From: an uncultured Clostridia bacterium
Lineage (GTDB): Bacteria > Bacillota > Clostridia > TANB77 > CAG-508
Length of the DNA stretch: 23,767 nt
Direction: 5' to 3'
NCBI GenBank assembly: GCA_948976265.1
Contig: CARFUA010000015.1
Location: 1 to 23,767 of the forward strand
Shown in pieces: positions 17,426-23,767 of this stretch. The notes beneath the pieces were generated by a model. That model saw only the letters and a list, made by a program, of their open reading frames with translations, had not been told where the DNA came from and did no database searches. Positions within the stretch are counted from its first letter, which is position 1. The number at the start of each line of letters is the position of its first letter. Both the position numbers and the translations under genes were made by a program.

Positions 17426-17454
17426 TCTATATCATAAAACAAAAATAATTTCAA
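17426..17454 (-). promoter_or_regulatory. Candidate sigma-A promoter for murA-ftsQ unit
   Basis: TTGAAA (-35) and TATAGA (-10) with a 17-base spacer, about 75 bases upstream of the murA start. The remaining 17455-17636 is AT-rich non-coding sequence. Confidence 0.5.
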
Positions 17455-17636
17455 CATTTTTAGGTTTTTTCTCAAAAAACTCCTCTGTAGTCATTTTAAT
17501 GCGTTTTCCAAAAAGTGACTTTTCTGATATACTATCTTTTTATCCCTCTAAAAATCCGGAAAAATACCGTAAATCGATTTTTTTGATTTTTTAGTCATTT
17601 ATCTCTATTTTTCTAAAAAAGTGTCTTAAAAGGCTT

Positions 17637-18209
17637 TTATTCCCTTCCTTCATCACGATGAACTACGTTTTTCTTTTCCATTTTATCTGCCTGATTAACC
17701 GTATTATTCTTTTGATTTTCTATTATAACTCGTTTTTGCTCTGGCGTAATATCCCACCATGCCTTTTTTTCTTCCTTATCTGTTTCCTTTTCAGTATAAT
17801 AGGCGGCAAGCATTTCTTGATAATGCGCTATTTTTCGTTCTCGTAACCCTCTCAAATCTTCTTCAGAAAGCCCTGGCGCACCTTTCAAAATATTTTCTTG
17901 AAAAGCCATTTTTCTGACATGAAGTTCTTGTCGCAGCCATTTCCATGTCGCCATTTCTTGAACATCCACCAAATGCGTTTCTTCTGATTCTTCAAGTGGA
18001 TTTTCCCCAGTTTCTTGTTCTACTTGAGAAATTCGTTTCTTTATATTATTGATTCGCTCTTCTCGCTCCAATATTTCTTGCGCCCAGCCTGCTAAAATGC
18101 TTTTATCTTTCATTCCTTGGTTTTCCCAATAGGCATTTTCCGTTTCTATTTGCTCCTGTGTTAAAATTTTCAATTGTTCTTTCAATTCACTTAATGACAC
18201 TTCTTTCAT
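17637..18209 (-). CDS. Unrecognised coiled-coil protein
   Basis: 190 residues, highly charged and largely helical: LSELKEQLKILTQEQIETE, then EILEREERINNIKKRISQVE, and a Trp-rich centre (TWKWLRQELH). No signal peptide or membrane segment. GAGGGAAAG precedes the ATG at 18209. It is not in a recognised family and no enzymatic motif is visible. It lies upstream of murA on the same strand, with 291 bases and a promoter candidate between them, so it is probably a separate transcript. Confidence 0.6.
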   Translation of the reverse strand: MKEVSLSELKEQLKILTQEQIETENAYWENQGMKDKSILAGWAQEILEREERINNIKKRISQVEQETGENPLEESEETHLVDVQEMATWKWLRQELHVRKMAFQENILKGAPGLSEEDLRGLRERKIAHYQEMLAAYYTEKETDKEEKKAWWDITPEQKRVIIENQKNNTVNQADKMEKKNVVHRDEGRE

Positions 18210-18348
18210 ACACTTTCCCTCGTATTCTTCAAAATCTTTGGTTTTACTTTTTCTTCTTTATTATAAACCTTATATTGAAAAATTACAATATTTTTGATAA
18301 TTTTTTGAAATAAATAATACATTTATTATAATATGAAATGAAATACAA

Positions 18349-18380
18349 AAAAGCACAGCATTTTACAATGCTGTGCTTTT
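18349..18380. terminator. Strong intrinsic terminator after cassette gene 1
   Basis: 14-bp perfect stem (AAAAGCACAGCATT / AATGCTGTGCTTTT) with a 4-base loop and A/T tails on both sides. It ends the minus-strand cassette gene and separates it from the core gene cluster. Confidence 0.8.
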
Positions 18381-18408
18381 CTATAAAACCGAAAGTTCGT
18401 TTCATTTA

Positions 18409-18765
18409 TTACTTGACAATCAATGAACCGTGATATACAGAATATCCCCAGAGGAAAAACATCTCGGCAATCTCATCATAGGAATAATTCGTCCTACCTT
18501 TTACTGCCATGATATTCAACTCTGTATCACTATTGTTCACCAGCTCATGTTCTTCATCAATCAAGCAGACATAAGCTTTTCTGCAGTCCCCCCATGCATA
18601 GACTTCCCATTGTTTGTCATGTCCATGCATCTTAACGGCGGTCCATGGCGGAACATTAAGCAGTGTTATTTCAGCCGCTTCCTCGAGCGTCCGCTTTTCT
18701 ACTGTTGCATTTCCACCTTTGGTTCTTGTAATATTGTCTTCTGAAAGATAAGTTGTTTTAATCAT
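18409..18765 (-). CDS. Cassette gene 1, hypothetical protein with in-frame CGG
   Basis: 118 residues, soluble, family not recognised. It has a possible cupin-like beta pattern (VPPWTAVKMHGHDKQWEVYAW, then HELVNNSDTELNIMAVKG). GGAGG lies before ATG 18765. Codon usage is richer in G/C third bases than in the murA cluster, and it has its own promoter and terminator, which suggests transfer. AAG CGG ACG (18693-18691) must be read in frame as Arg: a +1 shift there would stop within 9 codons. This is one of three exceptions to the CGG recoding pattern. Confidence 0.65.
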   Translation of the reverse strand: MIKTTYLSEDNITRTKGGNATVEKRTLEEAAEITLLNVPPWTAVKMHGHDKQWEVYAWGDCRKAYVCLIDEEHELVNNSDTELNIMAVKGRTNYSYDEIAEMFFLWGYSVYHGSLIVK

Positions 18766-18805
18766 TTCAACCTCCTAATATGCTACGTTTTTTGTCTACA
18801 GGACA

Positions 18806-18834
18806 ATTATAATATATTTACATAATTTTGTCAA
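18806..18834 (-). promoter_or_regulatory. Promoter of cassette gene 1
   Basis: TTGACA and TATAAT, both perfect consensus, with a 17-base spacer containing TTATGTAAAT. It is closely related to the promoters of cassettes 2 and 3. Confidence 0.75.
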
Positions 18835-18852
18835 GTTTAATTGTCAAAAGAC

Positions 18853-19265
18853 AACTAAAAAGCCATCGTATTAGACTGTTTTTTAATACAATGACTTCTC
18901 TAATGGAGCAGTTAATTTGGTTGTAGGTATCAAAACCTTGCTTCTCTGCTTTAAAGAAGATTATACTACTATAATTACAACGCATTTATAAGGTATTTTT
19001 CTTAAATTTTTAGGTAATTTTGACTTAAACTCCTAAGTTTTTCTCGTATCATGCGGATTTTGAGCCATATGCATTTTGTATGCACTTCAAATGCATTACA
19101 CCTTTTTGAGTGATAGAGAAAGAATTTTTGGAGTGAGTACTCCCCATAGGATAGAATAATATTGTGTTACATATATCTTGGCTAATTGTTACTATTTTTT
19201 ACTTTACTAAATAAATAATAAGTGATTGGTTAATTATGGGGTAAAACGAGCCCAATATGAGCAAT
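18853..19265 (+). repeat. tRNA-Gly-linked repeat R1
   Basis: About 410 bp, one of three long diverged direct copies. It opens with a tRNA terminator-like hairpin and ATGGAGCAG, a degenerate copy of the tRNA-Gly 3' end including CCA. Further on are AAACCTTGC, TTTTTCTTAAATTTTT, TTTCTCGTATCAT, AGCCATATGCATTTT and CTCCCCATAGG blocks shared with R2 or R3. Sits left of cassette 2. No ORF. Confidence 0.75.
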
Positions 19266-19300
19266 TTTTATTTTTTCCTAATTATATTAAATTAGAAATT

Positions 19301-19333
19301 CCCCCACAATGCAAAATACTTGCATCGTGGAGG
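19301..19333 (-). terminator. Terminator of cassette gene 2
   Basis: Arms CCCCCACAATGCAA and TTGCATCGTGGAGG, with one mismatch and one G-U pair. It lies just downstream of the minus-strand cassette 2 stop and is followed in that direction by an AT-rich stretch. Confidence 0.6.
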
Positions 19334-19357
19334 ATTTGGGTCAATTTTAAATTTTTT

Positions 19358-19738
19358 TTAAATTCTTATGGTGGCTTTTGATGAATCTTCCGAAATTTCA
19401 AAATACCCATTAAGAATTATTAACATCTGCTCTTTAATCTCTTCATTAATAGAGCATTCAGCTATTTTTAATGCTTTTTTCAAGTTATCTGAAAAACATT
19501 CGTGTTTACTGTAAAATCCGCCGTCAGGCACTTTCACACTGAAAAAAAATATGCCAACCGATGGATTATGCATTATGATTTCTTGAACTTTCGTACCGTT
19601 GATAAAACCATATTTAAAAATATCCATGACTTTCTCACTGGCAACCACAGCATCTCCTTGCAATTGTATTGTGTCTTCTAATTTCCGGCTTTTAAGTACC
19701 TCTTTGAATTTGTTGTCTAATCTTTCTACTTCTGTCAT
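19358..19738 (-). CDS. Cassette gene 2, hypothetical protein with in-frame CGG
   Basis: 126 residues, not recognised. The order is helix-rich (VERLDNKFKEVLKSRKLED), then a beta-rich middle (VGIFFFSVKVPDGGFYSKHE), then a C-terminal helical part. It starts at ATG 19738 because AAAGGAG precedes it; the longer open frame to 19819 would overlap the promoter. AGC CGG AAA (19687-19685) must be decoded as Arg; a +1 shift would meet TAG two codons later. It has its own promoter and terminator, so it is a self-contained unit between R1 and R2. Confidence 0.6.
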   Translation of the reverse strand: MTEVERLDNKFKEVLKSRKLEDTIQLQGDAVVASEKVMDIFKYGFINGTKVQEIIMHNPSVGIFFFSVKVPDGGFYSKHECFSDNLKKALKIAECSINEEIKEQMLIILNGYFEISEDSSKATIRI

Positions 19739-19790
19739 ACTAATTTCTCCTTTCAATTGACCTTTTTCAAGTCTTAATGTTGATAATAAT

Positions 19791-19819
19791 ATTATACAAT
19801 ATCTACATAAAGTTGTCAA
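19791..19819 (-). promoter_or_regulatory. Promoter of cassette gene 2
   Basis: TTGACA, 17-base spacer with ACTTTATGTAGAT, TATAAT. The -35 to mid-spacer sequence is identical to that of cassette 3, although the genes face opposite ways. Confidence 0.8.
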
Positions 19820-19855
19820 ATTCGAGTTACAATCAAGATTTCATGACCTATATAA

Positions 19856-20285
19856 CAATGCATAATTTGAACTAAATATTTGATTGTTCGTCTTAACTAA
19901 AAAGCCCCCATACTAGACTATTTTCTAATACAAGGACTTCCCTAATGGAGCAGGTAATTTGTCTGTAGGACATCAAAACCTTGCTATTTCTGCTTTAAAG
20001 AATTCTATACTACTAGAACTATAACGCATTTACAAGGTATTTTTCTTAAATTTTTAGGTAATTTTGACTTAAAACCCTAATTATTTCTCGTATCATTCGG
20101 AATTTAAGCCATATGCATTTTGTATGCATCACGAATGCATTCTATAATTTTGAGTGGTAGAAAGGGATTTTTGATTTGGTTACTCCCCATAGGATTAATT
20201 ATCTATATTGGGGTTAATTTTTACTAACTAAATGAATAATATTCAGTGGAGTATTTATTGAGTAAAATCATACTAAAATTGAGTA
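19856..20285 (+). repeat. tRNA-Gly-linked repeat R2
   Basis: About 430 bp. It contains the hairpin, ATGGAGCAGGTAA (exact match to the tRNA-Gly 3' end with CCA), TTTGTCTGTAGGACATCA shared with R3, AAACCTTGC shared with R1, and the downstream TATGCAT/ATGCAT palindromes. Its left flank (AATGCATAATTT) is also shared with R3. No ORF. Confidence 0.75.
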
Positions 20286-20362
20286 ATAAACCATATTGAA
20301 ATATTATATATGATAGAACTTCACTCTTTTGACTTACAAACAAGTTTTTTTGACTTTTAAAT

Positions 20363-20815
20363 AATGCATAATTTTGAGTAAGTATTTGAGTGTTAGTCAT
20401 AACAAAAAAGCCATCATACTAGACTACTTTCTAATACAATGACTTATTTAATGGAGCAGGTAATTTGTCTGTAGGACATCACAAGTTTTCTATTTCTGCT
20501 TTAAGAAAGCCTATATTACCCAAATTACAACGCATTTTCAATGCATTTTTCTTAAATTTTAGTAAAATTTTGTCTTGAACTCTCTATTATTTCTCGTATC
20601 ATACGGAATTTAAGCCATATGCATTTTTAATGCATTACTAATGCATTGCATCATTTTGAGTGGTAGAGAAGGAGTTTTGGGTTTGGGTACTCCTCATATT
20701 ATAGACTGATATTTGATTATCTATATTTGGGTTAATTGTTACTGATATTTTACTTTACTAAATAAATAACAAGTAATTGGTTAGTTATAGAGTAAAATGA
20801 GCTAAATAAGAGTAA
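20363..20815 (+). repeat. tRNA-Gly-linked repeat R3
   Basis: About 450 bp. It has ATGGAGCAGGTAA again, the TTTCTCGTATCAT and AGCCATATGCATTTT blocks, and a right end (ACTTTACTAAATAAATAA) that matches the end of R1. Only about 77 bases separate R2 and R3, so no gene lies between them; cassette 3 follows R3. Confidence 0.75.
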
Positions 20816-20832
20816 ATGAAATTTGTAAAAAC

Positions 20833-20861
20833 TTGACAACTTTATGTAGATGTGGTATAAT
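20833..20861 (+). promoter_or_regulatory. Promoter of cassette gene 3
   Basis: TTGACA (20833), 17-base spacer beginning ACTTTATGTAGAT, TATAAT (20856). Perfect consensus hexamers. Confidence 0.8.
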
Positions 20862-20925
20862 ATAAGTATAAATAGCATTATTTTTTATTAGTAGTCAATT
20901 GCATGTGAAGAATAGGAGGAACATT

Positions 20926-21312
20926 ATGACAAGAGGAGAACTTATCAACATTGACGTAACAACAGAAATTCTTTTCAAAGATGAAGAAGGTAAAAAATTC
21001 TGGGCAAACTCAGTTGCTGAGGCTAATGGAGATTACGATTGCAAATGCGTTGTTCAGTGTGCAAGTTACTGGGCAAAGTATATGCAAAAGATGATTTCCG
21101 AAGGAAACAGAACCGTTGCAGACATCGCAGAATCGACATTTAGTGATGTCAACGATGCCTGTGGAGGTTTTTCAGGTCTCACTTATACTACTGCCGTCTT
21201 TCTTCTGGCACGGAGTTGGAAGTATGGAAATGAATTTTTGAAATGGCACAATGAAAAATATGGCTACAACAAGGGAGATAAGATTGTTACCCCTTGTAGA
21301 CTTAGCTTTTAA
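20926..21312 (+). CDS. Cassette gene 3, hypothetical protein with in-frame CGG
   Basis: 128 residues, soluble, not recognised. It has CKCVVQCASYWAKYMQKMI, then a Gly-rich turn (NDACGGFSGLTYTTA) and a Trp/Tyr-rich C-terminus. It starts at ATG 20926, with AGGAGGA 5 bases upstream. GCA CGG AGT (21211-21213) is read in frame as Arg; a +1 shift there would stop after nine codons and lose the last ~30 residues. It has its own promoter and terminator, is on the opposite strand from cassettes 1 and 2, and lies between R3 and the tRNA-Gly gene. Confidence 0.65.
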   Translation: MTRGELINIDVTTEILFKDEEGKKFWANSVAEANGDYDCKCVVQCASYWAKYMQKMISEGNRTVADIAESTFSDVNDACGGFSGLTYTTAVFLLARSWKYGNEFLKWHNEKYGYNKGDKIVTPCRLSF

Positions 21313-21331
21313 TCAAGGCTTTTTACGGTCG

Positions 21332-21363
21332 AAAGGCACACCTTCATAATCGGTGTGCCTTTT
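21332..21363 (+). terminator. Terminator of cassette gene 3
   Basis: Stem AAAGGCACACC / GGTGTGCCTTT with a 9-base loop and a short T tail, 20 bases after the stop codon. Confidence 0.8.
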
Positions 21364-21383
21364 GGCATAATTATAAGCACAAC

Positions 21384-21424
21384 AAAAAAGCCACCATACT
21401 AGACCTCTTTCTAATACAATGACT
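21384..21424 (-). terminator. Terminator of tRNA-Gly, seed of the repeat family (R4)
   Basis: Read on the minus strand, AGTCATTGTATTAG pairs over 14 positions with CTAGTATGGTGGCT (several G-U pairs), followed by six T. This segment plus the tRNA 3' end (to about 21443) is the part that recurs at the left of R1, R2 and R3. Confidence 0.7.
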
Positions 21425-21431
21425 TCTCTAA

Positions 21432-21505
21432 TGGAGCAGGTAACGAGAATCGAACTCGTAACTAAACCTTGGCAAGGTTTTATTTTACCACTAAACTATA
21501 CCTGC
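21432..21505 (-). tRNA. tRNA-Gly (GCC)
   Basis: Acceptor GCAGGTA / TACCTGC, anticodon stem AAACC / GGTTT with a normal 7-base loop TTGCCAA (GCC), T-stem ACGAG / CTCGT, encoded CCA. It reads GGC/GGT, not GGA, and its loop is not enlarged, so it is not itself a four-base decoder. Confidence 0.95.
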
Positions 21506-21600
21506 GTTTAACATGAATTTTTTTAATTTATCCTTAGAATAGCATTATCATACCAAAATCATTTTTAAATGTCAATACCTAAATTGAATTTTTTTCATTT

Positions 21601-21631
21601 AAAAAGCAAATAGTGAATCTATTTGCTTTTT
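21601..21631 (-). terminator. Terminator of HU gene
   Basis: Perfect 13-bp stem (AAAAAGCAAATAG / CTATTTGCTTTTT) with a 5-base loop, just downstream of the HU stop. Confidence 0.8.
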
Positions 21632-21650
21632 ATGTTTATCATTTTTTTAA

Positions 21651-21929
21651 TTATTTTTTATTAACTATATCTTTTAAAGCTTTGCCTGGTTTGAATTTTG
21701 GAGCTTTAGAAGCTGGGATTTTGATTTCTTCTTTTGTTTGAGGGTTTCTTCCTTTTCTAGCTGCTCTTTTAATTACTTCAAAAGAACCAAATCCAACTAA
21801 TTGAACTTTGTCTCCTTTTTTCAATGTTTCAGTAACTACGTCTACAAATGCATTTACTAACTCCTCTGCATTCTTTTTTGTTGCTCCTGTTTTTGCAGCT
21901 ACTGCTGCGATTAATTCAGCTTTGTTCAT
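21651..21929 (-). CDS. hup: DNA-binding protein HU
   Basis: 92-residue histone-like protein: MNKAELIAAVAAKTGATKKN, then GDKVQLVGFGSFEV, RKGRNPQTKEEIKIPASKAP and KFKPGKALKDIV, the full HU signature including the DNA-intercalating NP loop. A dimer bends and compacts DNA. AGGAGG precedes the ATG. It is a single-gene transcript with its own terminator. Confidence 0.97.
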   Translation of the reverse strand: MNKAELIAAVAAKTGATKKNAEELVNAFVDVVTETLKKGDKVQLVGFGSFEVIKRAARKGRNPQTKEEIKIPASKAPKFKPGKALKDIVNKK

Positions 21930-22101
21930 TTCATTTACCTCCTAATAGATTTTAAGTTGTGTAGATTTTTTTGTTCTACTAATATCATTATTCGCCAAAG
22001 TTAGTCAAAATCCTTCTTTTTTTAAAATTATTTTATTTTTTTATTTATTTTTCAATATTTCTGCCAACTCTGATTTATTTTTTTCTTATTTATCAAGCTT
22101 T

Positions 22102-23730
22102 TTAGGCTTCTTTATAAATTTTAAGTTTTTGCAAAAGTTGATATATCTTTTCTCCATTTGGCAACATTAATATGTCTTCTTTTGACAAAACTTTTAGTAG
22201 AATGATGAACACAAAATATACCATTACTGCAACAACAATCCCTAAAATTGTAGCCAATGTTGATACCATTCCCAGAAGCATTCCACCTTGATAAACTCCA
22301 TACGAAATAACCGACATTAAAATTGTAACAATTAGTGGCTTTACTATTAATTGACTGATACTAAAATCTAGCTGAATCGTTTTTTTCAATACACTATATA
22401 CAATGGTAAATGACACAATATGACAAAGTACAGAACCAATGGCTGCCCCATTTTCAAAAATTCCTTCAATTGGAATTAGCAATAGATTTGCAATAAATTT
22501 AACGATTACACCACATCCTAATGCAATGGCTGGTACTTTTATTTTCCCTAATCCTTGTAGTGCCCCATTGATGGTTTGGGCTAAGGAAGTGAAAATAATT
22601 GTGAAAGCTGAAATGGCAAGTAAAGTTCCACCTGAACTTGCATTAGGAAACAACAACTCTAAAATCTGTCTAGCGTATATAAACATTCCAAATGTGCACG
22701 GAAGCCCAATTAATATGGTAATTAATAAGGATAAACGTAATCTTTTGTTAATTGTTTCGGTGTCGTTTTTTACTCTGGCACCTGAAATGGTGGGAACAAG
22801 CGCTGTTGCAAAGGCAATATTAAACGCAAGTGGCATAGAAGTTAAAATATCTACTTTAGAACTTAGAATGCCATATTTCGCTTTTGCCGTTGCTTCTCCA
22901 ATAATTGGTTTTAAAATTCTAACAACTGTAACTGAATCGATATTTTTATTGATTGCTGAAATAAGTGAACTCAATGAAATTGGAATCGAAACGGCTAATA
23001 TTTTTTTAATAATTGATTTGGCACTTTCTTTTGTGGTAGGTTTCGCACGTTCTATTGGGTTTTTGTATTCTTCTTTTCGGTTCATTTTATATAATGCAAA
23101 AATATATGAAAAACTTAAAAAGGTAGCAAACGTTGTCGCTAAATTGGCTCCTGCTGCCATTAATTCTGTGTTCACGCTTGTGCAAATTGCCACAATTTCT
23201 ACAATTACAATTGTTAACGTTGTTTTAAAGATTTGTTCAACCGTTTGTGATTTAGCAGTGGCTGACATTTTTTGTCTTCCATTAAAATATCCACGAATAA
23301 CAGAGGAAATTGATACAAAGAAAATAGCTGGTGAAAGTGTCATTAAGGTATATTCCGCCTCTGGAATTTGTAGCCAACTATTGGCAATCACGCTAGCGCC
23401 TAAGTATAACATCAAAGTCCCGCCAAAACCAATGATAGCAAAAGCAACAAAAGCAATTTTAAAAATTCGATCGGCTCCTTTTCGATCGCCTAATGCCAAT
23501 TTTTCAGAAACCAATTTTGAAATCGCATTTGGTACTCCAATGGAGGATAATGTAAGCAATAGCGCATATACTTGATAACCACTCATATAAATCGCATTTC
23601 CACTATCACCAAAGCCTTCACGATTTGTCAGATACATACTATAAATTAAGCCTAATATTTTGATAATTACCTGCGAACACATTAATGCAAGAACCCCTTG
23701 CATGAATCCTTCTTTTTTGTTTTTCGCCAT
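22102..23730 (-). CDS. MurJ/SpoVB-like polysaccharide flippase (MOP superfamily)
   Basis: 542 residues with about 14 hydrophobic segments and the family landmarks. The N-terminal amphipathic/first-helix region is GVLALMCSQVIIKILGLIYS. SIGVPNAISKLVSE and VIRGYFNGRQKMSATAKSQ match the SpoVB/MurJ-type family, and the C-terminal NGALQGLGKIKVPA segment also fits. It is predicted to flip a lipid-linked sugar precursor (lipid II or another polyprenyl glycan) across the membrane. The ATG at 23730 has AGAGGGAAG upstream. No in-frame CGG. SpoVB versus general polysaccharide exporter is unresolved. Confidence 0.85.
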   Translation of the reverse strand: MAKNKKEGFMQGVLALMCSQVIIKILGLIYSMYLTNREGFGDSGNAIYMSGYQVYALLLTLSSIGVPNAISKLVSEKLALGDRKGADRIFKIAFVAFAIIGFGGTLMLYLGASVIANSWLQIPEAEYTLMTLSPAIFFVSISSVIRGYFNGRQKMSATAKSQTVEQIFKTTLTIVIVEIVAICTSVNTELMAAGANLATTFATFLSFSYIFALYKMNRKEEYKNPIERAKPTTKESAKSIIKKILAVSIPISLSSLISAINKNIDSVTVVRILKPIIGEATAKAKYGILSSKVDILTSMPLAFNIAFATALVPTISGARVKNDTETINKRLRLSLLITILIGLPCTFGMFIYARQILELLFPNASSGGTLLAISAFTIIFTSLAQTINGALQGLGKIKVPAIALGCGVIVKFIANLLLIPIEGIFENGAAIGSVLCHIVSFTIVYSVLKKTIQLDFSISQLIVKPLIVTILMSVISYGVYQGGMLLGMVSTLATILGIVVAVMVYFVFIILLKVLSKEDILMLPNGEKIYQLLQKLKIYKEA

Positions 23731-23767
23731 AGAATCTTCCCTCTTTTACTTTTTTATTTTAATTTTT

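Noticed and set aside
17546..17573. CCGGAAAAATACCG stretch as another recoding site
   Set aside because: It lies in non-coding AT-rich DNA upstream of murA with no supporting frame on either strand.
18853..20815. CRISPR array from the repeated segments
   Set aside because: Repeats are ~430 bp, diverged and separated by genes, not short identical units with uniform spacers; no cas genes.
21432..21505. tRNA-Gly as the four-base CGGA decoder
   Set aside because: Its anticodon is GCC in a normal 7-base loop, so it cannot read CGGA or GGA by standard pairing.
22439..23575. Long plus-strand frame of 378 codons
   Set aside because: It is an antisense shadow of the flippase gene, whose membrane-protein motifs and ribosome site are clear.

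Overview
The window is very AT-rich Bacillota DNA, most likely from a low-GC gut Clostridia-type organism. The evidence is the codon usage, strong AGGAGG ribosome sites, tRNA genes with encoded CCA, a murA-ftsQ(divIB)-DUF881-DUF881 division cluster, HU, and Clostridium-style mobile genes (MobV relaxase, TnpV, large serine recombinases). Species was not determined.

Layout. (1) 1-7430, accessory/defence: the 5' part of an N6-adenine methyltransferase gene; a mobilisation block (TnpV, MobV relaxase, possible oriT hairpin, second TnpV); an OLD-type ATPase-TOPRIM nuclease; a YhcG/DUF1016 PDDEXK nuclease; an HD hydrolase; a PHP phosphoesterase. (2) 7430-12850, recombination module: a tract of consecutive hairpins, a small ORF, and two convergent large serine recombinases. 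(3) 12960-13133: tRNA-Tyr and a CAT-anticodon tRNA. (4) 13218-18209, core chromosome on the minus strand: murA, ftsQ, two DUF881 genes and a biotin-ligase-like gene, preceded by an unrecognised coiled-coil gene. (5) 18349-21505: three single-gene cassettes with near-identical promoters among ~430-bp repeats, each repeat carrying the 3' end and terminator of the adjacent tRNA-Gly gene. (6) 21601-23730: HU and a MurJ/SpoVB-like flippase.

Main observation. Four genes that look broken (murA, the YhcG nuclease and both serine recombinases) become full-length, family-typical proteins if the ribosome moves +1 at an in-frame CGG codon. There are five such sites, two in murA, and all have the form NNN CGG A. 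Skipping the C, or reading CGGA as one four-base codon, places glycine (GGA) exactly where each family has a conserved glycine. In murA the two glycines fall at residues 14 and 61, the same positions as in E. coli MurA as I recall it. By eye I found no CGG used as arginine in the core and recombinase/relaxase genes (roughly 5,800 codons). The only CGG codons that must be read in frame are three, one in each tRNA-Gly-linked cassette gene. This suggests that CGG is unassigned or starved here and that CGGA is recoded as Gly with a +1 frame change. The rival explanations are recurrent insertion errors or pseudogenes. The cassette genes are the main conflicting evidence and may be recent imports from hosts with normal CGG decoding.
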